This document shows, one piece after another, positions 52,251 to 60,705 of a DNA stretch of 64,000 nt. The notes beneath the pieces were generated by a model. That model ran no database searches. It was given only the letters and a program-made list of their open reading frames with translations, and was not told the origin of the DNA. The position numbers and the translations under genes are program-made. Source of the DNA: Geodermatophilus siccatus (GTDB lineage: Bacteria; Actinomycetota; Actinomycetes; Mycobacteriales; Geodermatophilaceae); assembly GCF_900103785.1 (NCBI RefSeq), contig NZ_FNHE01000012.1:1-64000 (forward strand), in the 5' to 3' direction. How positions within the stretch are numbered: the stretch's first letter is position 1; every line of letters begins with the position of its first letter.

Positions 52251-53277
52251 CGGAGCCAGGGGGCGACGTCTGGCGGCCGGGACCGGTCTCGCGCTGACGC
52301 TCGCCCTCGGCCCCGCCCAGCCCGCGTCCGCCGCACCGGTCGATCAGCCGGCGCCCGCGACGCGGTGCCGGCTCACCGATCCCCGGCTGCCCGAGGTCTC
52401 CGGGCTGGTCGAGGTCGGCGACCGGATGCTGGTGCACAACGACGGCGGCGACTCACTCGACGTCTACGTGCTGGACGGGACCTGCGCGGTGGTCACCGTG
52501 CACTCCGCGGCGGTGGACCCCTACGACCCCGAGGACATGGCGCTGGCCGTCGACGGGACCGTCTGGCTCGCCGACACCGGCGACAACAACGGCACCCGGG
52601 CGACGGTCGCGCTGCTGGCCCTGCACGCCGACGGCAGCAGCTCGGTGTACCGGCTGGCGTACCCCGACGGTCCGCGGGACGTCGAGGCGCTGCTGCTCGC
52701 CCCCGACGGGACGCCGTACCTGGTGACCAAGGAGGTGCTGGGCGCCAGCCAGGTGTACCGGCCGGTGTCGGCGCTCGTGGAGGACGGCACGGTCGGCCTC
52801 GCCGAGGTTGGCGGGGTGGAGTTCGTGCTGACCGGGACGCCGGGGGGCCCGGTCGGCCGCGCCGGCCAGCTGATGGTCACCGGCGGTGCGGTCTCACCCG
52901 ACGATCGCTGGATCGCGCTGCGCACCTACACCGACGCCTACGTCTGGCCGCTGACCGGCTCGGACGTGGCCGGTGCGCTGGCGGGGGAGCCGCGACGGGT
53001 CTCCCTGCCCGAGGCGGCCCAGGGCGAGGCGATCAGCTTCACCGGGGACTCCGCGGCGCTCGTCGTGGCGGGGGAGGGGCTGGGCAGCGACGTCACCGTG
53101 GTGCCGCTGCCGGCCGAGGCGGCGCTCTCGTCGTCCGCGGTGGACGCGGACGGCACGGGCTCCGGCCTGCTGTCCGGCGACGACGGCCCGCCCCCGGTGG
53201 CCGCGGCGGTCGCTGCCGCCGTCGTGGCCGGCGTGCTCGTCTGGCTCGGGGGCAAGCTGGTGCGCCGCCGCGACTGA
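52222..53277 (+). CDS. Secreted beta-propeller-like protein with C-terminal anchor
   Basis: A 351-residue protein. A twin-Arg-bearing N terminus (GARGRRLAAGTGLALTLALG) and an AxA site (PASAAP) mark a signal peptide of about 38 residues. The core shows repeats of the propeller type, for example YDPEDMALAVDGTVWLADTGDNN and PRDVEALLLAPDGTPYLVTKE. One hydrophobic helix plus RRRD at the end would anchor it in the membrane. The start overlaps the PAP2 gene by 29 bases in another frame. The function is unknown. Confidence 0.75.
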   Translation: MPEPAGRPRSGARGRRLAAGTGLALTLALGPAQPASAAPVDQPAPATRCRLTDPRLPEVSGLVEVGDRMLVHNDGGDSLDVYVLDGTCAVVTVHSAAVDPYDPEDMALAVDGTVWLADTGDNNGTRATVALLALHADGSSSVYRLAYPDGPRDVEALLLAPDGTPYLVTKEVLGASQVYRPVSALVEDGTVGLAEVGGVEFVLTGTPGGPVGRAGQLMVTGGAVSPDDRWIALRTYTDAYVWPLTGSDVAGALAGEPRRVSLPEAAQGEAISFTGDSAALVVAGEGLGSDVTVVPLPAEAALSSSAVDADGTGSGLLSGDDGPPPVAAAVAAAVVAGVLVWLGGKLVRRRD

Positions 53278-53388
53278 GGTCTCGGCCCTCGCTCCGGCGC
53301 TCCGGCCGGTGCCTGCCGTCCGGAGCGGCTGACGATCTGGTCGGGCGCTCGGCCGCCGGCGCGGCGGTCACCGCGCCGGCGGCTCGTC

Positions 53389-53447
53389 GGCCCGTCCCGG
53401 GGCCCGCCCCGAGCGTGCGAGGGGTGGGTAGGACGGGGTCCTTCTTC
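53389..53447 (-). repeat. Dispersed hairpin repeat, family I
   Basis: Arms GGCCCGTCCC (53389-53398) and GGACGGGGTCC (53431-53441) with loop CCCGAGCGTGCGA. It lies just after the lexA stop codon (TCA, 53446-53448) on the minus strand, at the convergent end of the propeller gene. Confidence 0.75.
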
Positions 53448-54237
53448 AGACCCGGCGGAGCACCGTGACGACGCGGCCGAGCACGGTGGCGTCGTCCCCC
53501 GGGATGGGCTCGTACGCGGGGTTGTGCGGCAGCAGCCACACGTGGCCGTCGCGCCGCTTGTAGGTCTTCACCGTCGCCTCGCCGTCGATCATCGCGGCGA
53601 CGATCTCGCCGTTCTCCGCGGTCGGCTGCTGGCGCACGACGACCCAGTCGCCGTCGCAGATGGCGGCCTCGACCATCGAGTCACCGGTGACCTTGAGCAT
53701 GAACAGCGTGCCCTCGCCGACCAGCTCGCGGGGGAGCGGGAAGACGTCCTCGACCGCCTGCTCGGCCAGCACGGGGCCACCGGCGGCGATCCGGCCGACG
53801 AGCGGGACGTAGGTGGGGGCAGGGGTCTCCTCGGCGCCGGCGGGGGCCACCACCGTGGGCGCGGGCGCGCCGGGCGTGTCGCCGGGCAGGCGGACGTCGA
53901 GTGCGCGCGGGCGGTTGGGGTCGCGGCGCAGCCAGCCCTTCTTCTGCAGCACGCTGAGCTGGTGGGCCACCGACGAGGCCGACGACAGCCCCACGGCCTC
54001 GCCGATCTCGCGCACCGAGGGCGGGTAGCCGCGCCGCTCGATCGAGTCGCGGATCACCTCGAGGACCCGCCGCTGCCGCTGGGTGAGCCCGTCGCCGCTC
54101 TCTCCCCGGTCGGGGAAGGTGCGCACCGACGCCGTCTCGGCCCGCTCCGGTGCGGCGGTCCGGCTCCCGGACGCGTGCCGCGACGAGCCGCCTCCACCCC
54201 GGACACCGCCGCCCGACGTCCCGCTCGTGCCCGCCAC
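53446..54237 (-). CDS. lexA: SOS repressor LexA
   Basis: A 263-residue repressor. The winged-helix DNA-binding domain ([30 protein letters not shown]) follows a 50-residue disordered Gly/Ser-rich N terminus. The self-cleavage bond is Ala152-Gly153 in [12 protein letters not shown]; the catalytic pair is Ser187 (GDSMVEAAI) and Lys224 (ATVKTYKR). GTG at 54237 has a strong ribosome site (ggagga). RecA filaments trigger autocleavage, releasing the SOS genes. It is divergent from the LysM gene and autoregulated by the box at 54411. Confidence 0.97.
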   Translation of the reverse strand: MAGTSGTSGGGVRGGGGSSRHASGSRTAAPERAETASVRTFPDRGESGDGLTQRQRRVLEVIRDSIERRGYPPSVREIGEAVGLSSASSVAHQLSVLQKKGWLRRDPNRPRALDVRLPGDTPGAPAPTVVAPAGAEETPAPTYVPLVGRIAAGGPVLAEQAVEDVFPLPRELVGEGTLFMLKVTGDSMVEAAICDGDWVVVRQQPTAENGEIVAAMIDGEATVKTYKRRDGHVWLLPHNPAYEPIPGDDATVLGRVVTVLRRV

Positions 54238-54385
54238 GTCTCCTCCTCGCCGGCCGTGTCGCCACGGCCCTGTCGTCCTGCGCCCGCCCGGCGGGAGCCG
54301 GACCGGGCCGGCTCCACTGCGGGGACCGCTGCCGGCCCCGCCCCGCCGGTGCCCTCGCGGCGACGGCGGACGGGTGCTGCTACGG

Positions 54386-54426
54386 ACCGTAGCGCCTCGG
54401 AGCCGGTACTTCAAACGTGTGTTCGA
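54386..54426 (-). promoter_or_regulatory. lexA promoter with SOS box
   Basis: On the minus strand, -35 TTGAAG (54409-54414), spacer 17, -10 TACGGT (54386-54391). The SOS box TCAAAC-GTGT-GTTCGA (54411-54426; one mismatch from the palindrome) overlaps the -35. This gives autoregulation of lexA, with a leader of about 140 bases. Confidence 0.85.
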
Positions 54427-54491
54427 AGCCGGCGTGCGGTGCCGGGTCGACCCCGTCGGTGGGATGCGGTAGACATCGCACGGATGTTCGA

Positions 54492-54507
54492 TCGAACGCG
54501 TGTTCGA
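54492..54507 (+). promoter_or_regulatory. LexA (SOS) box of the LysM gene
   Basis: A perfect palindrome TCGAAC-GCGT-GTTCGA. Directly upstream, GTTCGATCGAAC (54486-54497) is another perfect palindrome sharing the left half-site. The boxes lie 32 bases before the LysM gene start, so it should be repressed by LexA until DNA damage. Confidence 0.9.
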
Positions 54508-54538
54508 GCAGCGCCGGGTCGATGGAGGAGGAGAGGTC

Positions 54539-55222
54539 ATGGCGAGCGTGCGGCAGGCCGTGCTGGAGTTCGACGCGACGGTCCGGGTCCCGTGGCGTCC
54601 GTTGCTCGGGTCGGTGGACGACGGCCGGGCGGCCGGGTGCGGGCGCCCGGGCCGGGCGACGGCCGCGTCCGGGCGCCTTCCGCAGACGCCTGCTGCGTCG
54701 GGTCCGGCCGGGACCGGGCCCCGCGTCGCCGGTCACCTGCGGCCGGTGCCCGACCGCCCGGCGGGCCCGGAGCCGCGCACCGCGGACCCGGCTCCCCCGG
54801 GCCGGGGTGCCGGCCGGGCACCCGCTCGGCGGGAGCCGACCTCCTCGGGTGGCCGTCCCGCCGCATCGCGCCCGGTGCCCGCCCGGGTGGTGCGCGGCGG
54901 GTGCGCCACCCCGGAACGCGCTGCGGTCCCGCGGCTGCGTCTGACCCGCCGGGGGCGCCGGCTGGCGCTCGCCCTGGCCCTCGGCGGCGCCGTCGCGCTC
55001 GGCTCGCTCGTGGCCCCACTCGTGGAGGGTGCGGGTGGCGGTGGACTCCAGCTCGCCGGCGAGCGGAGCGTGGTGGTGGAGTCCGGCGACACGGTGTGGT
55101 CGATCGCCGGGGAGGTCGCCGGTGCCGACCAGGACGTGCGCACGGTGGTCGACGCCATCGAGGAGCTCAACGACCTCGAGGGTTCGGCCCTGGTCCCCGG
55201 TCAGGTCCTCGAGCTGCCCTGA
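54539..55222 (+). CDS. SOS-controlled LysM membrane protein (Rv2719c/ChiZ-like)
   Basis: A 227-residue protein divergent from lexA. A Pro/Arg/Gly-rich cytoplasmic part (1-140) precedes a membrane helix (about 146-168, [20 protein letters not shown]) and an extracytoplasmic LysM domain ([18 protein letters not shown] to VPGQVLELP). LysM binds peptidoglycan. In M. tuberculosis the equivalent, Rv2719c (ChiZ), is SOS-induced and delays division by acting on FtsI/FtsQ; YneA of Bacillus is analogous. A division-inhibitor role here is inferred from position, SOS box and domain order. The ribosome site is ggaggagagg. Confidence 0.88.
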   Translation: MASVRQAVLEFDATVRVPWRPLLGSVDDGRAAGCGRPGRATAASGRLPQTPAASGPAGTGPRVAGHLRPVPDRPAGPEPRTADPAPPGRGAGRAPARREPTSSGGRPAASRPVPARVVRGGCATPERAAVPRLRLTRRGRRLALALALGGAVALGSLVAPLVEGAGGGGLQLAGERSVVVESGDTVWSIAGEVAGADQDVRTVVDAIEELNDLEGSALVPGQVLELP

Positions 55223-55307
55223 GTCGCGCGGTCGCTCCCGGCAGACTCGGGGCGGTCGAGGAGCGACAAGAGGCGGCGCCGATGTTCGTCAACCCGTCGT
55301 GCCGAGT

Positions 55308-55358
55308 CGCTGACACCGTGTAGCTGACAGTCCCTCTACGGTCAGCTCCGTGTCAGCG
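55308..55358. promoter_or_regulatory. Nested double palindrome at promoter/start of 55350 gene
   Basis: Four GCTGAC/GTCAGC half-sites form two nearly concentric inverted repeats: outer CGCTGACAC (55308-55316) with GTGTCAGCG (55350-55358), inner AGCTGAC (55322-55328) with GTCAGCT (55341-55347). They surround the -10 box TACGGT (55337-55342), and the outer right arm includes the GTG start codon. Such symmetry fits an operator for a dimer or tetramer. Confidence 0.6.
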
Positions 55359-55994
55359 ATCTCAGGCAACCGGGCCGCCGTCTTCACGCAGCAGTCGCAG
55401 CGCTGCGAGGTGTTCGTCGAGGGCTCCTGGTGGCCGGGTTCGCTGCTGGGGTGGCGGCACGACGGTCAGGGCTCGTGCCAGGTGTGGGTGCGGGTGACCG
55501 TGGCCGGGGCCGACCGGGAGAGCTGGACCGACCTGGCCGAGGTGCGCCTGCCGGAGACCCGGCCGGCACCGGTACTGGTGCCGGACAGCGGCATCGACCC
55601 CTTCGCGAGCCTCGGCGAGGAGGTGCTGCCGGGCGCCTCGGCCGCCCCGCTGCTGTCGTTGAGCGAGGCCGCCGCCCGGGAGCAGCGGGTGGCGGGCGTC
55701 CTCCCCGCGTCGGCCCCGGCCGCCGGCCGCCGTCGCCGCCGCCACGGCGGCGACGTGACCGCCGAGCAGCCCGCCGTCCCCGCGGGCGCGGCCGCCGGCC
55801 GGCACCGGGTCGGGCGTCACCGGGCGGCGGACGCGGCGGAGCGGCCGGAGGAGGCGTCGGGTCCGGAGCTGGGTGATGCCACGGTGCTCATGCCGCGGGC
55901 GATCGAGGCCGACTGCCTGACCCGCCCCCTGCGGCTCGGCGACCGCGCCTCCCGCCCCCGCCTGGGGCGGCCCGGCGAGGCCCTCCGCGCCTGA
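55350..55994 (+). CDS. Hypothetical protein with SH3/Tudor-like N terminus
   Basis: A 214-residue protein. Residues 15-70 (CEVFVEGSWWPGSLLGWRHD, CQVWVRV, WTDLAEVRLPE) look like a small beta-barrel of SH3/Tudor type. The rest is disordered, with an Arg/His-rich basic block near 128-155 and Glu/Ala segments. Leaderless start: TACGGT (55337-55342) is 7 bases before GTG. It lies between the LysM gene and nrdR. I do not recognise a family; nucleic-acid or protein binding is only a guess. Confidence 0.65.
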   Translation: MSAISGNRAAVFTQQSQRCEVFVEGSWWPGSLLGWRHDGQGSCQVWVRVTVAGADRESWTDLAEVRLPETRPAPVLVPDSGIDPFASLGEEVLPGASAAPLLSLSEAAAREQRVAGVLPASAPAAGRRRRRHGGDVTAEQPAVPAGAAAGRHRVGRHRAADAAERPEEASGPELGDATVLMPRAIEADCLTRPLRLGDRASRPRLGRPGEALRA

Positions 55995-56215
55995 GGCGGG
56001 ACCCGCTCCCGCATCCCGTGCGACGCGTCCCGGTCGGCGTCCCCGCGCCCGCCCATGACGTTCCCGCGCCGGCGGTTCGGTCGCCCCGTCACACCCGACC
56101 GGCGCGCCCCGCGACCGCTGCGGCGCGTTCCCCGGCGTGTTCCCGGGGCGCGTGTGACCCGTGCGCGCGGGTGGTCACGAAGTCGTCTCGACGGACGACG
56201 CGCCTGGTGTTCGGC
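55995..56215. other. Intergenic before the nrdR promoter, no gene seen
   Basis: About 220 very GC-rich bases with short frames on both strands and no supported gene. The nrdR promoter region begins at 56216. Confidence 0.4.
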
Positions 56216-56260
56216 TTGCAGATCTAGTGGGGCCGGACCTAGGGTTCCCCTACATCTAGT
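56216..56260 (+). promoter_or_regulatory. nrdR-nrdJ promoter with two NrdR boxes
   Basis: -35 TTGCAG (56216-56221), spacer 18, -10 TAGGGT (56240-56245). Two near-identical elements, GATCTAGTGG (from 56221) and CATCTAGTAG (from 56253), are 32 bases apart, about three DNA turns, the usual arrangement of paired NrdR sites. One touches the -35 and the other covers the transcription start, so autorepression of the operon is expected. Confidence 0.7.
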
Positions 56261-56442
56261 AGTTGCACCGATGTAAGTCCGTCCACAGGCCGTCCTCAGG
56301 CCCTCCCCACGACGTCCACCAGATGTCCCCAGGGAGGTCCACAGCCCGGCCTCCCGGTCCCGTCGCTCCGGCCGCTCGCGCGGTCGCCGCGGCCCCCGGG
56401 CGGACCCGCGCCGGAGCGCGTCGCGAGGGGAGGGGATCGGCC

Positions 56443-56994
56443 GTGCGCTGTCCCTTCTGCCACAACCCCGACAGCCGCGTCATCGACTCGCGTGAGGCCG
56501 ACGAGGGGGCGACCACCCGTCGCCGCCGGTCGTGCCCCGCGTGCGGGCGGCGCTTCACCACGGTGGAGGAGGCCGTCCTCGCCGTCGTCAAGCGCAGCGG
56601 CGTGAGCGAGCCGTTCAACCGCAGCAAGGTGGTGGCCGGCGTCCGCCGGGCCTGCCAGGGGCGGCCGGTCGACGAGGACCAGCTGCAGCAGCTCGCCCAG
56701 CAGGTCGAGGACGCCATCCGGGCCACCGGCGCGGCGGAGGTCCCCAGCCACGAGGTGGGGCTGGCGATCCTCCGGCCGCTGCGGGAGCTGGACGAGGTCG
56801 CGTACCTGCGCTTCGCGAGCGTCTACCGCGCTTTCACCTCGCTCGAGGACTTCGAGAAGGAGATCACCGAGCTGCGGGCCCGGCACATCGCCGCCGGCAC
56901 CCCGCCGCTGCCTGGCATGCAGGACCCGCCGGCGCGCCGGCGGGTGGGGGGGCGTGGCCAGGCCGCCTCCGCCGGCGGCACCGCCGGCTCCTGA
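56443..56994 (+). CDS. nrdR: Transcriptional repressor NrdR
   Basis: A 183-residue regulator of ribonucleotide reductase genes. The N-terminal zinc ribbon has C3-x2-C6 (VRCPFCH) and CPACGRRF; the ATP-cone (about 48-138: [21 protein letters not shown]) senses dATP/ATP. The C-terminal 35 residues are a Gly/Arg-rich tail, longer than in E. coli. GTG at 56443 has gaggggagggg upstream; the leader is about 190 bases. It is transcribed with nrdJ 95 bases downstream. Confidence 0.96.
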   Translation: MRCPFCHNPDSRVIDSREADEGATTRRRRSCPACGRRFTTVEEAVLAVVKRSGVSEPFNRSKVVAGVRRACQGRPVDEDQLQQLAQQVEDAIRATGAAEVPSHEVGLAILRPLRELDEVAYLRFASVYRAFTSLEDFEKEITELRARHIAAGTPPLPGMQDPPARRRVGGRGQAASAGGTAGS

Positions 56995-57089
56995 GAACCG
57001 TCAGCACCACCCGATAAGAAGAGGGCGGCTCTCTTCCCCAGCCGCCGCAGATGCCCACACGACAGGGCCCACAACACAGGGAGAGCTCC

Positions 57090-59945
57090 GTGACCGAGAC
57101 CGAGGATCGCTTGTCGGGCCGTACGCGTCGCGCCGCCAAGGCGCCGACCAGGGGGAAGGGCCTGAAGGTCAAGCGTGTCTTCACCACCGCCGGGGTGCAC
57201 CCGTACGACGAGGTGACCTGGGAGCGTCGTGACGTCGTCATGACCAACTGGCGGGACGGCTCGATCAACTTCGAGCAGCGCGGCGTGGAGTTCCCCGCCG
57301 AGTGGAGCATCAACGCCACCAACATCGTCACCACGAAGTACTTCCGCGGCGCCGTCGGCACCCCGCAGCGCGAGACGAGCCTGCGCCAGCTCATCGACCG
57401 GGTGGTGCTGACCTACGGCCAGGCCGGCCGCGAGCACGGCTACTTCGCCAGCGAGGGCGACGCCGAGATCTTCGAGCACGAGCTGACCTGGATGCTGCTG
57501 CACCAGTACTTCAGCTTCAACTCACCCGTCTGGTTCAACGTCGGCACCAGCGCGCCGCAGCAGGTCAGCGCCTGCTTCATCCTCGCCGTCGACGACACCA
57601 TGGACTCGATCCTCAACTGGTACCGGGAGGAGGGGCTGATCTTCAAGGGCGGCTCGGGCGCCGGCCTGAACCTCTCCCGCATCCGCTCCTCCAAGGAGCT
57701 GCTCTCCTCGGGCGGCACCGCCTCGGGCCCGGTCAGCTTCATGCGTGGCGCCGACGCCTCCGCCGGCACCATCAAGTCCGGTGGCGCCACCCGCCGCGCG
57801 GCCAAGATGGTCGTCCTCGACATCGACCACCCCGACATCGAGGAGTTCATCGAGACCAAGGCGCGCGAGGAGGACAAGATCCGCGCGCTGCGCGACGCCG
57901 GGTACGACATGGACCTCGGCGGCAAGGACATCACCAGCGTCCAGTACCAGAACGCCAACAACTCCGTCCGCGTCTCCGACGAGTTCATGCGCGCGGTCGA
58001 GGACGGCACGGACTTCGGCCTGCGCTCCCGCCTCGACGGCTCGGTGATCGAGACCGTCGACGCCAAGGACCTGTTCCGCAAGGTCACCCAGGCCGCCTGG
58101 GAGTGCGCCGACCCGGGGATCCAGTACGACGACACGATCAACGACTGGCACACCAACCCCGAGACCGGGCGGATCAACGCGTCCAACCCCTGCTCGGAGT
58201 ACATGAGCCTGGACAACAGCTCGTGCAACCTGGCGTCGCTGAACCTCATGAAGTTCCTCAAGGACGACGGCACGTTCGACACCCGGAACTTCGTGAAGGC
58301 CGTCGAGCTGGTCATCACCGCGATGGACATCTCGATCTGCTTCGCCGACTTCCCGACCGAGCCGATCGGTGAGACCACCCGCGCCTACCGGCAGCTGGGC
58401 ATCGGCTACGCCAACCTCGGCGCGCTGCTCATGGCCACCGGTCACGCGTACGACTCGCGCGGCGGTCAGACCCTGGCCGCGGCGATCACCTCGCTGATGA
58501 CCGGCACCGCCTACCGGCGCTCGGCGGAGCTGGCCGGCATCGTCGGCGCCTACGAGGGCTTCGCCCGCAACGCCGATGCCCACGCGCGGGTGATGCGCAA
58601 GCACGCCGCGGCCAACGACGCCATCCGCCCGGTCGGCGCCGACGACGCCGACGTGCTCAAGGCCGCGACCGCCGAGTGGCAGGCGTGCCTGGAGATCGGC
58701 GCGGACTTCGGCTGGCGCAACGCGCAGGCCTCGGTGCTGGCCCCCACCGGCACGATCGGCTTCATGATGGACTGCGACACGACCGGCATCGAGCCGGACT
58801 TCTCGCTGGTCAAGTACAAGAAGCTGGTCGGCGGCGGCTCCATGCAGATCGTCAACCAGACCGTCCCGCGGGCGCTGCGCAGCCTGGGCTACCAGGACGA
58901 GCAGATCGAGGCGATCGTCGAGTACATCGCCGAGCACGGCCACGTCGTCGACGCCCCGAGCCTGCGCCCGGAGCACTACGAGGTCTTCGACTGCGCGATG
59001 GGCGAGCGGGCCATCTCCCCGATGGGCCACGTCCGGATGATGGCTGCGGTGCAGCCGTTCATCTCCGGCGCCATCAGCAAGACGGTCAACATGCCGGAGA
59101 CGGCGACCGTCGAGGACGTCGAGAACATCTACTTCCAGGGCTGGAAGCTCGGCCTCAAGGCGCTGGCGATCTACCGCGACAACTGCAAGGTCGGCCAGCC
59201 GCTGTCCGACGCCAAGGCGAAGAAGGCCGACACCAAGGTCGCGGCCGCGCCGGTCGCCGCGACGTCGCAGCCGGTGCGCCGCCGGCTGCCGAAGAAGCGG
59301 CAGAGCATGACGACGTCGTTCAGCGTGGCCGGCGCCGAGGGCTACATGACCGCCGGGATGTACGAGGACGGCAGCCTCGGCGAGGTGTTCCTGAAGCTCG
59401 GCAAGCAGGGTTCGACCCTCGCCGGCGTCATGGACGCCTTCTCGATCTCGCTGTCGATCGCGCTGCAGCACGGTGTGCCGCTGGAGACCTACATCCAGAA
59501 GTTCACCAACATGCGGTTCGAGCCGGCCGGCATGACCGACGACCCGGACATCCGGATCGCCCAGTCGGTCATGGACTACATCTTCCGTCGCCTGGCGCTG
59601 GACCACCTGCCGGTGGAGAAGCGGGCCAACCTCGGCATCTTCAGCGCCGAGGAGCGCGCCGCCCAGGTGTCCGGTTACGGCACCTCCGCCTCGACCGCCG
59701 CGGTCGTGGAGGAGGAGGTCGACCTCGAGGCGCTGCGCGGCTCGGCGCCGACCGAGGGGCCGGCCAAGCCCGAGGTGAAGTCCGAGGCGCCGGTCAAGGA
59801 GGCCCACTCCTCGGCCGAGCTGCTCGAGCTGGTCACCGGCACCGCCACCGACGCGCCGCTGTGCATGACCTGCGGCACGAAGATGCGCCCGGCCGGCAGC
59901 TGCTACGTCTGCGAGGGTTGCGGCTCCACGAGCGGCTGCAGCTGA
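57090..59945 (+). CDS. nrdJ: Class II (B12-dependent) ribonucleoside-diphosphate reductase NrdJ
   Basis: A 951-residue adenosylcobalamin-dependent reductase supplying deoxynucleotides with or without oxygen. Recognisable are FSFNSPVWFNVG, the FKGGSGAGLNLSRIRSSKE loop, NPCSEYMSLDNSSCNL with the radical-site Cys, PTGTIGFMMDCDTTGIEP and a C-terminal Cys-rich tail with CMTCGTKM and CEGCGSTSGC that acts as reductant shuttle or zinc finger. There is no intein. GTG at 57090 follows agggaga. It forms the nrdRJ operon. Confidence 0.97.
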   Translation: MTETEDRLSGRTRRAAKAPTRGKGLKVKRVFTTAGVHPYDEVTWERRDVVMTNWRDGSINFEQRGVEFPAEWSINATNIVTTKYFRGAVGTPQRETSLRQLIDRVVLTYGQAGREHGYFASEGDAEIFEHELTWMLLHQYFSFNSPVWFNVGTSAPQQVSACFILAVDDTMDSILNWYREEGLIFKGGSGAGLNLSRIRSSKELLSSGGTASGPVSFMRGADASAGTIKSGGATRRAAKMVVLDIDHPDIEEFIETKAREEDKIRALRDAGYDMDLGGKDITSVQYQNANNSVRVSDEFMRAVEDGTDFGLRSRLDGSVIETVDAKDLFRKVTQAAWECADPGIQYDDTINDWHTNPETGRINASNPCSEYMSLDNSSCNLASLNLMKFLKDDGTFDTRNFVKAVELVITAMDISICFADFPTEPIGETTRAYRQLGIGYANLGALLMATGHAYDSRGGQTLAAAITSLMTGTAYRRSAELAGIVGAYEGFARNADAHARVMRKHAAANDAIRPVGADDADVLKAATAEWQACLEIGADFGWRNAQASVLAPTGTIGFMMDCDTTGIEPDFSLVKYKKLVGGGSMQIVNQTVPRALRSLGYQDEQIEAIVEYIAEHGHVVDAPSLRPEHYEVFDCAMGERAISPMGHVRMMAAVQPFISGAISKTVNMPETATVEDVENIYFQGWKLGLKALAIYRDNCKVGQPLSDAKAKKADTKVAAAPVAATSQPVRRRLPKKRQSMTTSFSVAGAEGYMTAGMYEDGSLGEVFLKLGKQGSTLAGVMDAFSISLSIALQHGVPLETYIQKFTNMRFEPAGMTDDPDIRIAQSVMDYIFRRLALDHLPVEKRANLGIFSAEERAAQVSGYGTSASTAAVVEEEVDLEALRGSAPTEGPAKPEVKSEAPVKEAHSSAELLELVTGTATDAPLCMTCGTKMRPAGSCYVCEGCGSTSGCS

Positions 59946-59957
59946 TGTGAACGGCCA

Positions 59958-60036
59958 GGGATTGTCCCTGCTGGCGCGGACAGCATTTCCCGGTTCCGGA
60001 CAGCAATGTCCTGAAGTCGGCCAGTAGGACATTTCC
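59958..60036. repeat. Cluster of short GGACA-type repeats after nrdJ
   Basis: Three related direct elements, GGACAGCATTTCC, GGACAGCAATGTCC and AGGACATTTCC, and an inverted GATTGTCCCTGCTGG crowd within 80 bases. The GGACA...TGTCC symmetry resembles insertion-sequence ends, but no transposase is near. The origin is uncertain. Confidence 0.4.
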
Positions 60037-60048
60037 GACCACTGAGGT

Positions 60049-60087
60049 CGTCACCGGCCCGGTTCCACTGGGGCCGGGCCGGTGACG
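60049..60087. terminator. Hairpin after nrdJ
   Basis: A perfect 14-bp stem CGTCACCGGCCCGG with an 11-base loop and its complement, about 100 bases after nrdJ. It would terminate nrdJ transcription, and also that of the convergent MerR gene. Confidence 0.7.
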
Positions 60088-60219
60088 TCTGATCGATGCG
60101 ACGGAGGTGGTAGGTTCCGGCCTCCCCGCACCCCTGCGCGTGCCGCGGCGAGGTTCAACCGGAGGAGCGATCGACGGCCGCTCTCCGGAGCCGTCGCAAC
60201 TCGGCACCGCCGGGTCTCA

Positions 60220-60705
60220 TCACCGGGCGCGGTCGAGTCGGTCGGCGAGAGTGGCCGCGAAGCCCTCGGCTACGGCGAGCTGCTCGCGCAGCGCCCCGAC
60301 CCGTGCGGTGGCGGCCTCGTGGAACATCCGCAGCCGGTCGGTCAGCGCCTCCCGGTGGTGCGCGCCGGCGACGGTGAGGTCGGCGAGCAGGGTGAGCAGC
60401 TGCCGCATCTCCTCGAGGCTGAACCCCAGCGGCTTCATCCGCTTGATGACCTCGAGGCGGGCGACGTCGGCGTCGCTGTAGAGCCGGTAGCCGCCCTCGG
60501 AGCGGGCGGTCGGGACGACCAGTCCGTTCTCCTCGTAGAAGCGGATGGTGCGCAGGCTCAGCCCGGTCCGCTCGGCGACCTGACCGATCTGCAGCAGTCC
60601 CGCGCGGGGGCGTGCGGTCACCGCTCCTTCGTCGCCGGCGGGGGGACGGTCGGCCGCGCCATCGGACGTGCTGGCCGGCGAGGTCGGCCGGTCGGGGCGG
60701 GGCAT
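60220..60705 (-). CDS. MerR family transcriptional regulator
   Basis: A 161-residue regulator. After a 40-residue disordered start, the MerR helix-turn-helix reads LLQIGQVAERTGLSLRTIRFYEENGLV with the wing RSEGGYRLYSDADVARLEVIKRMKPLGFSLEEM, and a coiled coil follows. No metal-binding cysteines are visible near the end, so the inducer is not a thiophilic metal. Its start overlaps the SulP stop by one base (TGATG), so it is co-transcribed with its likely target. Confidence 0.92.
   Translation of the reverse strand: MPRPDRPTSPASTSDGAADRPPAGDEGAVTARPRAGLLQIGQVAERTGLSLRTIRFYEENGLVVPTARSEGGYRLYSDADVARLEVIKRMKPLGFSLEEMRQLLTLLADLTVAGAHHREALTDRLRMFHEAATARVGALREQLAVAEGFAATLADRLDRAR

Noticed and set aside
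57090-59945. Intein in nrdJ or recA, or a B12 riboswitch upstream of nrdJ
   Set aside because: recA (344 aa) and nrdJ (951 aa) have normal lengths with uninterrupted motifs, and the 95 bases between nrdR and nrdJ are too short for a cobalamin riboswitch and lack a B12 box.
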